A stretch of 64,000 nt of DNA from Terana coerulea. Its lineage: Eukaryota > Basidiomycota > Agaricomycetes > Polyporales > Phanerochaetaceae. The stretch spans positions 1-64,000 of the forward strand of contig JAKOGH010000159.1 in the NCBI GenBank assembly GCA_024811115.1, given 5' to 3'. Position 1 is the stretch's first letter; every line of letters starts with the position of its first letter. The notes under the pieces are model-generated. The model ran no database searches, was not told the DNA's origin, and worked only from the letters and a program-made list of their open reading frames with translations. Shown in pieces: positions 34,133 through 46,291 of the stretch. The position numbers were made by a program, and so were the translations under genes.

Positions 34133-35202
34133 GCCTTGGTATTCACTCTAAAATTCGCCTCATTATATATCACGACATGCGTAAAGAACAAGGTCAAGAC
34201 TTACGATTCGACTTCTTGGCTGGACGAGTAGAAGTGGGTTCGAATAGGGAAGAAGCCTTGGCGATAGGCTTTATAACCTAAAGCCGTCAGGGGCCAGTCA
34301 ATAGGGGTAGATATGCGCCCTGAATCTATGCGCTGCGGGTCCGAAGACAGATGACGGTGGCTGCTGCAAAGACCGAGATCGCATGCCCCTGTTTCACCTG
34401 AAGGCAGTAAGTCGTCGTATCTGCAGGATTGAAGCGTTTACAAGGGTCTAGCCATGCATTGAAAATGCCTGCGCTCATTCGTGGGGTTCGGAGTTCTCAA
34501 TTTACGATGACATCTATTGTACATGTGCGTCAAGCAGACAGTCGAGTCGAGTCAAACTGTGTCGCACCTTCAACCTTTCCTCCGTGATGTATTACATTGT
34601 GCTGAAGACTCAGGGGCTCGGCATGTGAACGCTCTGAAATTACGAGTTCCGCCGGTCTGGATCGCTGGCCGCGCTGCGCTCGCGGTGACTCATACATTCA
34701 GACAATCCCAATGACTGGTTTTTCTTGATGAAAACGCCGGGCATTCAGCCTGTTGAACTGTGCAGAGTGGTGAGTGGAGGTTCGGAACGAGGTTGCGTTT
34801 GGGCGTTGGACTCTGGAGGCATGACCATTATGAGCGTCTAATAATCGACAGCGCTCGGTGGCTCTTTCCCTCGAGATGCTGACCGGTCGGGAGCGATTTT
34901 GGGCTGTCCGTTCGACGCATATCTTCCAATGTTTTCACCCAAGGTAGGCAATGTTGAGGCCGAGTTCCTGCTGAGAATATATTTCTCATGTGCCCGTCGA
35001 ATCAGAAGTTGTGGGAGACGTACTTTTATTTATTGAAACGTGCAGGACGCCGATGACGAATGCTCCTGAATAAACAAACTGAGCAGCGACACGCCGTGAT
35101 TCTGAACCAGATCATAACCATGCAGCAGACGAGAGTGTTCATATCGTTTATGAGTCGTAACTAGGGCATAACATGCGCAACGCGATATAAGCGTAATATA
35201 GT
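34133..35202. other. Intergenic, no gene seen
   Basis: About 1.1 kb between the F-box-like gene start and the 3' end of the dynamin gene. The longest open frame is 69 codons and unrecognised. The left part must hold the promoter of the F-box-like gene. Confidence 0.5.
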
Positions 35203-38070
35203 CTAGGTTGATTTTAGTGTAACTTCGGACAGGGTCCTAAACGCGTCCTTGTATGCGTCCAGGAGCGCCTTCACCCGCGTTCGCTCAGCGACCAGCGCCT
35301 CGTCCTCGTTGAGCAGGTCTCCGAACAAGTCCGGCTTGTACAGGGACGCCACGAGCCGGTTCTGCACTAGCTGCGATGTGTGGTTGACGAGGAAGTGCAT
35401 GATGGCCTTCGGTACAAGATCTTGGATCGTTTGCCGGACAATGTTGAAATACGACGAGATGAGCGAACGGATGAGGTTCGTCTCCATCTCCTCGCGCATC
35501 GTCAGCTGCGGGCCGCCTTCGGAGGTCTACACGCCACAAGGTCAACGAAGCTGAACTATAGATGCGTAATTTCATTGACTCACAGCTTCAATGTGCTTCC
35601 CAAGGCTCCTCATGTCGAACGCAGCGTTATTGCCTTCCAGGTTCTGCTTGCCAGCCAACAAACCCGTGCGTGCAGGCGCCTGCCCACCTGACATATCCCG
35701 ACCGATTGGTGTGATTTGAGTTGCGCCATGTGTAGCGAGAGCCCGATCAACACTGGCACCAGCCAACGGACCAGGACCGTTTTGACCGAAGAAGTAGTTC
35801 AAGAACGACTCCTTCGCAGCACCTGAGCCTGGTGGACCCTGCGCTGTTCCGTGCCTTTGATGGTGGTGAGGTGGCTTGGGAGAATTGGGCCGACGGAGAG
35901 TACCGGTAGCGGACGGCGGGCCTGAAGGCGTCGAGCGCACGCGGTCGTGCGCCGAACTCGATGCAGAGCGGGTGTCCTTGGCCCGACCAGCAAGTACGCC
36001 ATTTATGGACCTCGCCTCGTCACCTGAATCATCGCCATCGTCGCTCAGCACGCCATTGGTGGGCTCGGCCGAAGACGGCTGCAACAGCAGATTCAGTATG
36101 TCAGGTTCAGTAAGGCTAAGTCGAACGCTTACCCTTGGCGGAGGTGCGTGCTTGGGAGGAGCCGAACTGCCAGATTGAGCCGCCTGCGCGGCCATGGCGG
36201 AGCCGGAAATGAACGCGGGGTGGTTCGTGTTGATGTATGCAGTTTGTATGTCTATCAAACTCTGCATGTATTCGGTTGCGGGCCCCAGTCTCTCGCGAAG
36301 CAGTTCCGAAACGACTTCGACAAGTTGAGCGTGCAGTCTAGGGAACCGTTGTAGCTCCTGCATACGGGTGAGCGGGCACAAAGTTTGAAACGAATGGGTA
36401 CGCTTACCGTGCTTGTACAGTTATGACAAATCTTGACGAGCTCCTCGTAGACCAACTCGACACATCGTAGACTTGGACCTTCCAAAAGCTTGATCTGAGG
36501 CTTGACTAGGAGGTCAAAAGCAATCTCGGGAACGAACAGACTCGGCCTCGGGCCTGTTGAATTCCGAATAGCAGTGCGTATATCCTGATTGTCGAGATTG
36601 TGGGTAGCGTCAATGGACGCCAGTGCAGCTCCGAATATGTCGTTGAATATGTAGTATATCCGGGCACCACCAGAAAGTTCCTTGGTTGATATCTCCAGAT
36701 TCGTGCCCTCAATGGAGGAAACGAAGTCGCGAGCAAACTGCGTCATTAGACGCAAGACAAGAGCGCCTTGCTGGAAATAATTGAGCGGGGATGATGTGTG
36801 GAGCGAAGGTCGAAGTGCCATACCTGGTTGGCGTCACCATAGATGGCAGCGTCACCGAAGGAGTTCAACTCTTGTTGAGCCTGGCCCATGAGGGTGTTTA
36901 GCCTTGCCTTCATGTCTGGCAGCTTGTCGCGGATATGGTTCAGCAAAACTTGGTTGAGCGTCCTGGCTAGGTACTTAGTGCCGTTTTTGTGTGCAATGTT
37001 TCGGTAAGCCGGGTGGTTCTTGAAGAACTCGGTCTCGCTGTCCAAGGCGTCCTTCATGTCCTTGTTCACGTTGATATCCTGTTGACTCCGGTTCACGACA
37101 CCAATGAAGCCAAGCTTGAGTGGGTAAACGCGGCCTGTCAAGATATCCAAGGCGTTTGTGCCAGCATCCATCAGATCGAGCTTAGTGAGGACACCTATGG
37201 TGCGTCGACCTTGAGGGTCCACTGTACGAGCGAGTTTCAGAGACTCCGAATTCGCGAGGTCGACGTTGGCGGGCGACACGGACAGGATCACGCTATGTTG
37301 ACACGTTATTTCAGCTCATGCATGACCAGATACAGCACGTAGAAGCTCACCAGTTTGGTTTCGTGATGTATTCGGTCACGAGATTATATATTTGCTTTTC
37401 TATATCGCTTGGCTGGTCTCCGACCGGAATCTACATGATAATGAAGCTTCTCTTTCACAATGCATATTTGCCAGTGGAGACGCACCTTGGTCAAGCCTGG
37501 CAGGTCAACGAGGGTCAAGTCGAGGACGTTTGGACTGTATATCCGAAGGTTGATAGGAAGTTTGCTGACACCCTTGTTTTGGCCAGCGACCCTGAACGTT
37601 TCCTGCTCAATCTCCTTCCGTATTTCGTTGAAGTCCGTGAACCGCTTGTCGACATGCAAGAACTGGCCCCATTCTGAGTAGGTTTGCGAGCTGCCTTCCT
37701 CAGGAGCAGGTGTATGAATGAGCTGAAGTACGAGCGGCCGACGGGTGACGATTCCCTGTCCTCGCGGAAGGAAATCACGGCCAACTATGCTGCATACGAC
37801 GTCACGCAACGGACTGAGCAAAGTACGCGTTACTCACGTCTCGAGTACACTGGACTTTCCCGCAGACTGGCTACCAACCTACAGCCCTCATGTCATCAAA
37901 GAGCTTCCACGACCTAGCAACGACATACCACAGCCAGCTGGGGCATGTCCAGCTCTCCTCCTACAAAGCCAGCTTAGTTTGGAAGTACATGGATGTATGC
38001 CGGTGAACCCACCAAGATTTGCGAAGGTATCTTGGAGTTTGTTGACCAGCTTGATCAGGTCGGCGTCCAT
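35203..38070 (-). CDS. Dynamin-like GTPase (Vps1/Dnm1 type)
   Basis: Start [16 protein letters not shown] at 38070, followed by short exons. All GTPase motifs are present: P-loop GSQSAGKSS (37.85 kb), switch [17 protein letters not shown] in [11 protein letters not shown], and TKLD in [15 protein letters not shown]. The dynamin middle domain follows ([44 protein letters not shown]) and the GTPase effector domain ends the protein ([20 protein letters not shown]). Between them is a Ser/Pro/His-rich insert with [13 protein letters not shown]. The product acts in fission of vacuolar/endosomal, peroxisomal or mitochondrial membranes. I cannot decide between Vps1 and Dnm1 from the sequence alone. 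No frame breaks were seen. Confidence 0.93.
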
Positions 38071-38663
38071 GATCGTTGAGTGGACGGCGAGTGCGTCCGG
38101 TCGTGGTGGTCGTAAAGTGAATGAGTGGAAAAGCTGGAGCCGGCGGTACTCTGCGTGTCGCGGCGGCGCGTTGGAAGTTCGGGTCCAATTTGGACGATAT
38201 GCCTAAATTTGGCAGTCATCAGACAGGCGCTGGGCTTATCGGCTGTAAATATTTAAGCTCGTCTCCCAGTCCACAATTCAGCTTCGCTTAAAAAACCAGG
38301 TTGCCCTCTGTGCCCGATGTTGCTCTGAACCGTTGCTAGCTACCACCAACTTCTCAATCTTGCGAGCGCGCGCCGATGGTAACAGGATCTATCGCAACAT
38401 CGCTGCTGAGGAAATGCCAAGGAGCCAGTCAGAACCAGCAACGGGTACCGACTCAGAACAAGCCTTAGCAGAGCTGCCGGCGTGAATAGTGCCTCACACT
38501 GCAGGCCAAAGCCACGTCTCTCAGATCTTGTAATCCCCAGTCCAGTTCCAGAGCACCGCAGGATCGGTGGTTGCACGTGGAACCGCGAGCCCGAGCTCGG
38601 AGCAGCGAAGAGCCCCTGAGCGGGGCGATTGTGACGTCTCGTTATGTCCTGGGTCCTTGGTAC
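38071..38663. other. Upstream region of the dynamin gene
   Basis: Holds the dynamin promoter (minus strand). A long frame on the minus strand (38340-38870) is unrecognised and overlaps the inverted repeat that starts at 38664. No other gene is visible. Confidence 0.45.
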
Positions 38664-39530
38664 GTTGCCGAGCAGGGTCAGGCTTATTGCACGAGTTCGA
38701 GTCCGAAGATCAAGCGCTTGATGCGAGTTTGATGGCGCATCACGCCGCCTCCGAAAACTGGGATCAGCCGATTTGGCCGTTTTGCATGTGCCAGTGTAAA
38801 TTGTTGCCTTCAGAGAGCTGAAAATGGTATGTTCTGAGATGCTAGGAGGCATATAAGATGCTAAGTGCACGAAATTTGAGGACGGGGCTTAGGCGCTTAC
38901 TTTCGGACTTGCCCGAGTGAGCCGCTACGCCTCCTGATTTGGTAATTTCTTGATGAGCACCAGGTCAACTGGGAAGCACAAGCTATGATAAGAATAGTGC
39001 TGAAGTCCATTAACTTGGCTGATGCATGGCTATTAGTACATCTTGCTATCACTGACTATACGAAGAAAATAGATGCATGTGCTATAGCACTTAGCGCCGA
39101 GTGGTTAAAGCGCTTTTCTTTTTTTATCACATCTTTGTTATTGTGAAATAAATGAATCAATTGAATGAGAAGCAAGATAGCAGACTGACTGTGTTGAGCA
39201 CCTACATCCTGCTGGCAGTTCGCCTTGTTTTGGTATTCATCAAGAAATTACCAAATCAGGAGGCGTAGCGGCTCGCTCGGACAAGTCCGAGAAGTAAGCG
39301 CCCAAGCGCCGGTCTCATGTTTCGTGCCCCCAGCACCTTATATACCTTCTAGCCTCCCAGAAGATATCATTTCCAGCTCTATGAAGGCGATCATGTACAC
39401 TGACACACGCAGAACGGCCAAATTCACTGATTCTAGTTTTCGGAGGCGGCGTGATGCGCCATCAAACTCGCATCGAGCGCTTGATCTTCGGACTCGAACT
39501 CGTGCAATAAGCCTGACCCTGCTCGGCAAC
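38664..39530. repeat. Long inverted repeat with two ~300-bp arms
   Basis: The arm 38664-38962 matches the arm 39231-39530 in reverse over about 300 bases (for example GTTGCCGAGCAGGGTCAGGC at 38664 facing its complement ending at 39530), with clearly more differences than the 25.8-kb hairpin. The 268-base spacer is AT-rich and contains a tRNA A-box-like string (GCCGAGTGGTTAAAGCG at about 39094) followed by a T run. The right arm abuts the broken F-box/LRR copy at the point where that copy's N-terminus is missing. No transposase or target duplication was seen. It may be a foldback element. Confidence 0.75.
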
Positions 39531-40967
39531 CGTAAGCGCGTACTCGAGGAATGCCACCGCGTCGAGGACTTGTTCGTCGAGTCGCCGACGTAGGAACACC
39601 AACTTGCTCCTGCTTCGCGAATCTTTCCCGTCATGAAACGTCTCTCCATTTTCTGCTTTGACAGCGACAGTATGTCCCTTCCTGCTTTCATAGCGGGAGA
39701 CACTGCATGCCCCCAGCTCGAGGAATACAACGCATCTTTCTACGACTTCAATGCCGTACAACAGTTGTTCCACCCAAGACTCATGCGGTTGTATCTCTAT
39801 CACTTCAACTTGTCCGACATATCGTGGTCTACGCTGCTCACCGCGCTGGCTTGATTAACCGCAGCTTCAAGCGCTCATCCTCCACGACGGTCTGCCAGAC
39901 GTCTTGGCCATGCCTACCCCCGGGTCAAACAGCCTCCCGATGGTCCACAGTGAGATCACCCTACCATATCTCCGCGAGTTCAACGTGAAGGAATCTGGCT
40001 TATCATGCCTGACCCTCCTGAAGCATATTCGGTGCCCAACCTCCACGACTATCGCGATGGTACTCTACCCCTCATATCCCATGAATGACGACGAAGTATT
40101 TGCGCTCATTCACGAACCAGACGATCGTGGTGAAGACCAAATGCCCCCTTTGATGGACCTTGTATCTGCGCGACTTACGGGATCCGGAACCATAGGCCGG
40201 GCACCGCCCATACTGTCGCTTAGCATAGATACATGGATCGGTCATACCAACCGTATTCGAGTTTTCGTCGAAGAAGCTCCGGTGCCGTTCCCGATTGCCG
40301 ATGTCGCGGACGAGGATTATACCAAGTTCGCCACCACCCCTCAGACCTCCCAGATCCCACCTGACGATCACAAGTCGTTGCTTCACCTCGGTTTCCTTGA
40401 ATACGCCCCACAGACGCTCTTGAAGGACTTCGTCGGCGCGCTCCCGCCGGCAGGCGTGCGCCGCCTCTATCTTGGGTACCTCGCCATGGTGTACACCCCG
40501 TCCGAGGAGCTGTGGCGGGCTGCATTCGGGCGCATGCCCAACGTCGAGTATCTGCACGTGCACGCACTGTCTGGACACCGCCTCCCTTGGGCTCTCGCGC
40601 TTCCCGAAGGCAACGATGCGGTATCCCCTGTATCCCCTGAATCGGCAGCTCCTGAATCGGCAGACGTCGTGGTCCTCTTCCCGAGGCTGAAGACGCTACG
40701 CATTCAAGAGGTCACCGAAGCGCAGGCTTATCCGCCGCCGGAAGACTACTTCGCTACGCTACGCGAAGTACTGCAGAAGCAAGGGAGGCTGGCCATGGTC
40801 TTGAGAAGCTGGACATTATTGGATATCTCAACGGCATGGATGGTGCGGCGGTGATCGAGTCCTTACAGGGTTGTGCTGACCAAGTCGTATGGGAGGACGG
40901 CATGCGTCGGCATCGATCCAAGTACGATGATATTGAATATACGTGGTCGATGAAAATAGCGCAATAA
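39531..40967 (+). pseudogene. Truncated F-box/LRR-like paralogue lacking the F-box
   Basis: This is a relative of the protein at 32.3-34.1 kb: VLEECHRVEDLF, FPVMKRLSIFCFD, LPYLREFNVKESGLSCLTLL, VRRLYLGYLAMVYTPS, LFPRLKTLRIQEVTE, PPPEDYFATLREVL align in order with its leucine-rich region. The F-box half is absent; in its place is the arm of an inverted repeat. Stops and shifts are frequent: a TAG near 39590, a TGA at about 39852 with a nearby one-base shift, and another one-base shift at about 40797, after which the frame reads LEKLDIIGYLNGMDGAAVIE to a stop at 40967. The TGA could come from CGA by a C-to-T change. I read this as a pseudogene. Confidence 0.7.
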
Positions 40968-41267
40968 TATACCTCATATGTTTGAAACATATGATAGTGC
41001 ATCTGTTGCCGTCCAATATACACATCCCGCTCTACATGGCTGCGCAAGAGAGAATCTTACCGGTTTGTTAACTACGCTCATTAAGCATCCAGTTCTTGCG
41101 ACGCGATAGGGGAGCTCCGGGGAAAGGGGAGGCTTCATCTTTTTGCTACTCAATGACAGTCAAGCTGTCGTGGATACCTTGCATTCGACCTGCAAATCAC
41201 ATCTATCACGTTAATGTACAGCCGGTAGGAAGAACAAAACATACCGGAGGTCGAGGATCGGAGCTCG

Positions 41268-42641
41268 TCAAGCAAGACTGGCATTGTTGGCGAAATTCAT
41301 CGCCTCATGAAGTGGCGAGCGCGTGCTAATCTTGCTATCCATTTCAATTGAGTCGTAGGCTATGTCATGGTCAATCTTCACCGCGATCGCCTCCTGAGAC
41401 CGGTCGGCAGCAGTACTCAATGGCAAAGAATCGGCAGCGGTAGACCCGAAGGTCTTGCCAGATCTTCCCGCCTTCGCGACGAATTTGCTGGTAATTGTCT
41501 CGGCGTATCGTTGAGTGGCGTGATTTCCGGGTGCCAAGTCTAAGTGTACAAGCACAATGATTGCCGTCGGAACGAGGCCCTAGGCACCTGGTCAGGCTGA
41601 ATGGGCTGAGTAAAGTTGAGAACTTACGAGAAGCGGGGCGATTGTGTTAAGGACAATATGAGCGGCTGGGTTGTTAAGCTTCTCGAGAACCAGCGCAGTG
41701 ATCTGCGCATAATCAACGGCGGTCAGCTCCATGGCGTGGCAAAGGGGGGACATACATTCGCTGATACAAGCACCCCACCAGATTCTATGACAAGAAGAAT
41801 AACGTTCCGATAGGTTCGACCGGATACAGTGGAGCCAGATCCGAGAATCTTGTCGGTCTTCCATTGCAAATATCTGGGGGGCGGATCAGTGTATGTCAGA
41901 CTGTAATATCCATGTCATGAGACATACGCAAGGCGACCCGCAATCAAAGCAGTATTCAGCGTTGTATTGGTCAACGCAAGGGCTGCAGTTGGGACAGGTA
42001 ATATTCGGTTCAGTTGGTTGACGGATGTGAGTGCTGCAGCGGCCGTAATGGATACAACTACATGAACAACCAGATGGCTAATCAGAACGTCTGTTGGACT
42101 CAGAGCTTTTGGTTTACCTTACCAAATCCTGCGATCAGCGACATTATTGGGAGTACGAGAATCCACCACTGGCGACCCCAGACCATCCATGCACGCCACA
42201 TCAGAACGCCGTCGCCAAACGCACCCTAGCATTGGTGATTGTCAGCTTTGTCAACATGGTGGCGCATTGAGGAACTCACAGCTAACGATGCTATGACCAC
42301 AGAGGCCTGCGTGACGTGGATCGACGTCTCGCCCACGTAGACTCCGTAAAGCTCTAGGGACATGTGTGCACTGGCCAGCAAGAACAGGAGAATTGACACG
42401 ATAAAGAGACGTTTGTGCGTCGGAAGTAAGCGGCGCTTGGTGCTGAGATGATTAAGTATGAGCACGATTGTCTTCATGTTAGAGACGTACAGTAGGAGGT
42501 GAACGACTACTGTCATCACAACGCTGTAGAAGCCTATTAAGAGATTAGAACCGAGGATTTCTTTTGTGAAAAACTCATACCATAGACCAGTGTCTCGCAG
42601 AATAAGCTGAGGACATTACGTTGCTGCACGTTCATGGGCAT
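41268..42641 (-). CDS. Seven-helix membrane protein of unknown function (agaricomycete type)
   Basis: Start MPMNVQQRNVLSLFCETLVY at 42641. Short exons then give successive hydrophobic helices: GFYSVVMTVVVHLLL, a KRRLLPTHKRLF loop, IVSILLFLLASAHMSLELYG, GAFGDGVLMWRAWMVWGRQW with ILVLPIMSLIAGF, and later TALVLEKLNNPAAHIVLN and LVPTAIIVLVHLDLA. The tail is polar. The ETLVYG...WRAWMVWG pattern is common in a large family of orphan seven-helix proteins in mushrooms; whether they are receptors is not known. Some exon edges between 41600 and 42120 are not resolved. The stop is at 41268. Confidence 0.7.
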
Positions 42642-44285
42642 GTTGAACGTTCAAGAAGTGTGGCCGTGGGCGGAAGCTGATGGGTAGGTGGTATCCATCT
42701 GCCATCTTTTATATGCACTTGTACCGCGCTAATGGTTGCTTGTCCGCGAGTTTCTAGAGTATCAATAAGGGCTGAGGTCGCACGTTTGGACTGATACATC
42801 TCCGACCTCTCAGCATCTATGCTCCCCTGTATCGAGCAGCTTGGATTCTCATGCATGTCGGCCGAACTTGCTGATCGCATTCTCGCGGTGAGTCTACGAA
42901 TATAGGCAAACTTTAGTCTACACTCGAGAATCTGCAGATGTGCCTTTAGGAGAACTCACGAAAGAGCTATACGTTTGAGTGACGTTGTAGTCGAGTTGTC
43001 GATGCCAATGGCAGCTATGAAATGCTTGAAATATGCTCAGAAGCTTAGTTGAGTGAACGCTAAGTTGTCAAAGGCTGGAGCCTGACAGCTGCAGCACGAG
43101 TAGCGATCCAAAATCAATTCAGGAAGTGTGATGGTATTGGGTTGAGTCCGAGACAAGGGTCGACGTCCCCAGGTTCAACCTTCAATCTGTCGGTGGTCGG
43201 GCGCTCGGCGGTGCCCGGCGCCACAATCTTTTGGGCGCTGGACGCTGAGCGCTGAAATATCACTTGCTTCCGAACTTGTCGCACCGCAACAGACCGCGAA
43301 CAGCGAATCCTAGGAATACGGGAGTGGTGGCGCCCCAAGCTGCACTGCTTCATCATCCTTCAGTCACTTAGGCTCGGGTGAGCAGCTCGCCTTATGTTGG
43401 GTTGCTTTATCCTCATTTTGCCTTGCGCGCGTTGTCATAGGTCCGATCAAGGAGAGCGACTAGCTGTACCACCTAGTTATGGAGAGCTGTGCTGCGGATC
43501 GGGGAGGTTCCCAAATATTTTTAGGATACTTGCCACAGTGCGCTGCAATAATCTCCTCTCCCTCTTCGGGCTAAAATATGGAACAGCGTTCATGATATAT
43601 ATGCAGCCCTAGTGGACCCTTTGGTTTGGTATGCTATTTATTCTCTGTACGACGGACTTACCCATGCTCTATAGCGTGCTTCGCAGGTGATTGCTTGCAT
43701 TATTTGTTCACACATCTGTAGCAAGATGAGAACCGCCTCATCACAAACGACAGGCATTCATGGTATACTACGTTCGCAGACTCGCAGCGTGCCTGTCACG
43801 AGAGGAAGGATGACTGTACGTTACCGTATCTCACGACTCATGATTCTGTGGATGCTAACTGTAAACCTTTGTTCGTACCTTATCTCTAGGAACCGTGCCT
43901 TGAAGTTCAGAAGTTGTCACAGTGTTTCTGGGCACGGCACGCGGTCGCCAGTAACAAGCACCTCAATCTTTATCGTTTTATCAAGTTTCAATCAGAGATG
44001 CAGCTGCTTCAACTCTACAAGGGCATGACCTGCACCGCACCGATATAGACAAGGGTCCCTTACACTCCAAGGTTATACCAGTCAAACCCAATGCAAGCAA
44101 TAAGCGATGACCAGTTGAGCGGCCCTCCGTTTACGCCGTCGTCTTCTCACCAATACATCGCGACAACAGGAGACTCCACAGCTCTTTAATCTTACGTGCC
44201 ACCGGGCTAAATATTTGAACATACTGTCGCCTTGCCAGACGAAACAACATCGCCGTGCCTATCCTTGTGCTGTCGTCGCCTCAAT
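42642..44285. other. Intergenic, no gene seen
   Basis: About 1.6 kb with open frames of up to 122 codons, none recognisable. It separates the seven-helix gene (minus) from the UbiA gene (plus) and should include both promoters. A short region at 43690-44030 has an open frame but no family pattern. Confidence 0.45.
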
Positions 44286-45563
44286 ATGCCCACGGTCCCC
44301 AGCTCTGCGCTACTCGAAAGACCTATCGCCCCCACTTCTGCCTCGAGTTCCACGGCATGGTCGTATTTTCTACTCACTAGGCTGCATAAGTTCCCCGCAG
44401 GCTCTATTCTGGCGTTTTGGCCCGCCGGTGAGCATCCCTGCTAAAGTGCTCACAATTGCATGCTCATCGCCGTTTCACTCAAGCTTGGAGCGTCACCATA
44501 AGTGCATACAAGCTCGACTTACCTCTCGGACAGGTTGCCACTCAGCTCGGGATGTATATGCTTGGCTGTACGCTCGGGCATAACCTGGTATGCATTTGGA
44601 ACGATATTTGTGACCGTAAATTCGACCGCCAAGTTGGTACGTGTAATTATACCGCACCCTTTTCTCCTATGAGTTAACACGTACGTCGGCTAGAACGTAC
44701 GAAAGGGCGACCGTTAGCTAGTGGGGCCGTATCTATGCGCGGCGCTATCCTGCTCATGCTCGTTCACATTTTTGCCTGTCTTTGGATCCTGTCATGGGCA
44801 GGAAGCGACGGGTGCGTTATTCCATGCGGAAATAAGTCTCCTATGTACTAACCCGTTGCTCTCAGTGTTCAAGTCGGGCTCTTCGCATTACTAATCCTGC
44901 ATCCACTGTACCCGCTCATGAAGCGGCTGACATATTGGCCGCAGGCTTGGCTAGGTAAGTTTACCTGTGACTTCATCCATTTTTGAATCTGAAATTTCCC
45001 TCAAGGTGTCGCCATGGGTTGGGCTCTCCCCACATCTTGGGTGTCCATCTATGGATATGCAGCACTTGATATCCCCTTTGTACTTCTCGTTGGCTGTGTA
45101 TGGTGAGCCTGGTTCACGCTCTCTAGTAGAAGATATTGTCATTGACCATCTATTTCAGCTGGACAATATACTATGACACAATATATGCGTGCCAGGATCG
45201 AAAGGACGATATCAAGGCTGGGGTCAAGTCTACCGCAGTCCTTTTTGGATCGCATATTCGCACCATACTCACAGCATTCGCAATCCTGTTCCTTGGGTCG
45301 ATTGCTTACGTTGGCCTGCGGACAGGAGCCGGGGCCGGCTTCTTCATCTTCTCGGTGGTCGGCACGGGGGTGCAGCTTGCATGGCAGATGCTCACGCTGA
45401 GCTTCGATGACAAGAGACAGTGTTGGGCAGCGTTCCTGGTAAGCACATTCGTGCCCTGCTTGTGAAGGTAGCTGAGTGACGTTAATAGGCCAACGGAAAT
45501 CTAGTTGGTGCGACGGTCTGGGCTGGGATGTTCGTGCACTACATTCTGAAAGTGATGGGGTAA
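44286..45563 (+). CDS. UbiA-type aromatic prenyltransferase
   Basis: Exon 1 (44286-44427) is followed by six exons that join in frame to the TAA at 45563, about 300 residues. Both aspartate-rich motifs of the UbiA superfamily are present: NDICDRKFD in helix 2-3, which binds the prenyl diphosphate through Mg2+, and CQDRKDDIKAG further on. ERTKGRPLASGAVS, the conserved loop after the first motif, is formed across an intron. About eight hydrophobic helices are visible. The family transfers prenyl groups to aromatic acceptors (COQ2-type) or, in specialised metabolism, to phenolic polyketides or other acceptors. A P450 and a questin-oxidase-like gene follow in the same direction, which favours a specialised-metabolism role, although an essential COQ2 cannot be excluded. 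Confidence 0.87.
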
Positions 45564-46291
45564 ATAAGTGCGGTGCTGTGAGCCCGCCACATGTTCACGC
45601 AGCGTCTACGACTGCCATTGTAGATTTGAGGTTTCCTATGGAAGATTCTTATAGACTCATGCTACGACCATCGTAATCATACCTCTGTCTCACGAGTCCT
45701 ATGTTGCGACACTGCCAATGGAAAGACTCCAGGCACATCTACAACCTGCCCCCACCTGACGGGCAAGACTCCCCGTGCGATTGGTGCCGGCTTAAATGCC
45801 TAGAGATTGCATCGGCACAGGGTCGGTGAACTCTCTAAGTTGGGCCGCAGCACTAAGCTTCGGTTTCACGCTGCAACCGGTGCGTCCGCGGCTTCATTAA
45901 CATCGTCCATCTGTCACTCATACCAATGATAGTAATGGGCGCCGTGCTGGGCACTCCATCCTGAACCTTGTGCTATACTTCTTGTGCTGCTGTTCGAGCG
46001 CAACGCCCACGGGAGTGCTTGAGGGACAGGCACTCATGCTGGGCGTCGATGCGTTCTCACCGGTCGGTTTCATCCGAGATGGTGGTGTTTGTGCGACATC
46101 GCTTACTGATTTGAACACAGAGTGTAGGAATGTATTTGGTTCGGAAGAACAACATATCTCCATGAAGCAGGCCTCCTAATTCGGCCTACTGTCATCAAGC
46201 GCGGGGTTTTCCGGTACACCATTTCCTTGCCTCCACATATATCTGTTTGTCTGCTCAAGCATCTGACACATCACTTGCAAGGCAAGCACCA
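45564..46291. other. Spacer between UbiA and P450 genes
   Basis: About 730 bases without a recognisable coding frame; it contains the P450 promoter. Open frames at 45918-46179 on both strands are unrecognised. Confidence 0.45.

Noticed and set aside
38693..38706. GAGTTCGAGTCCG as a tRNA B-box paired with the A-box-like string near 39094
   Set aside because: The order and distance (about 400 bases, B before A on the same strand) do not fit any tRNA or SINE.
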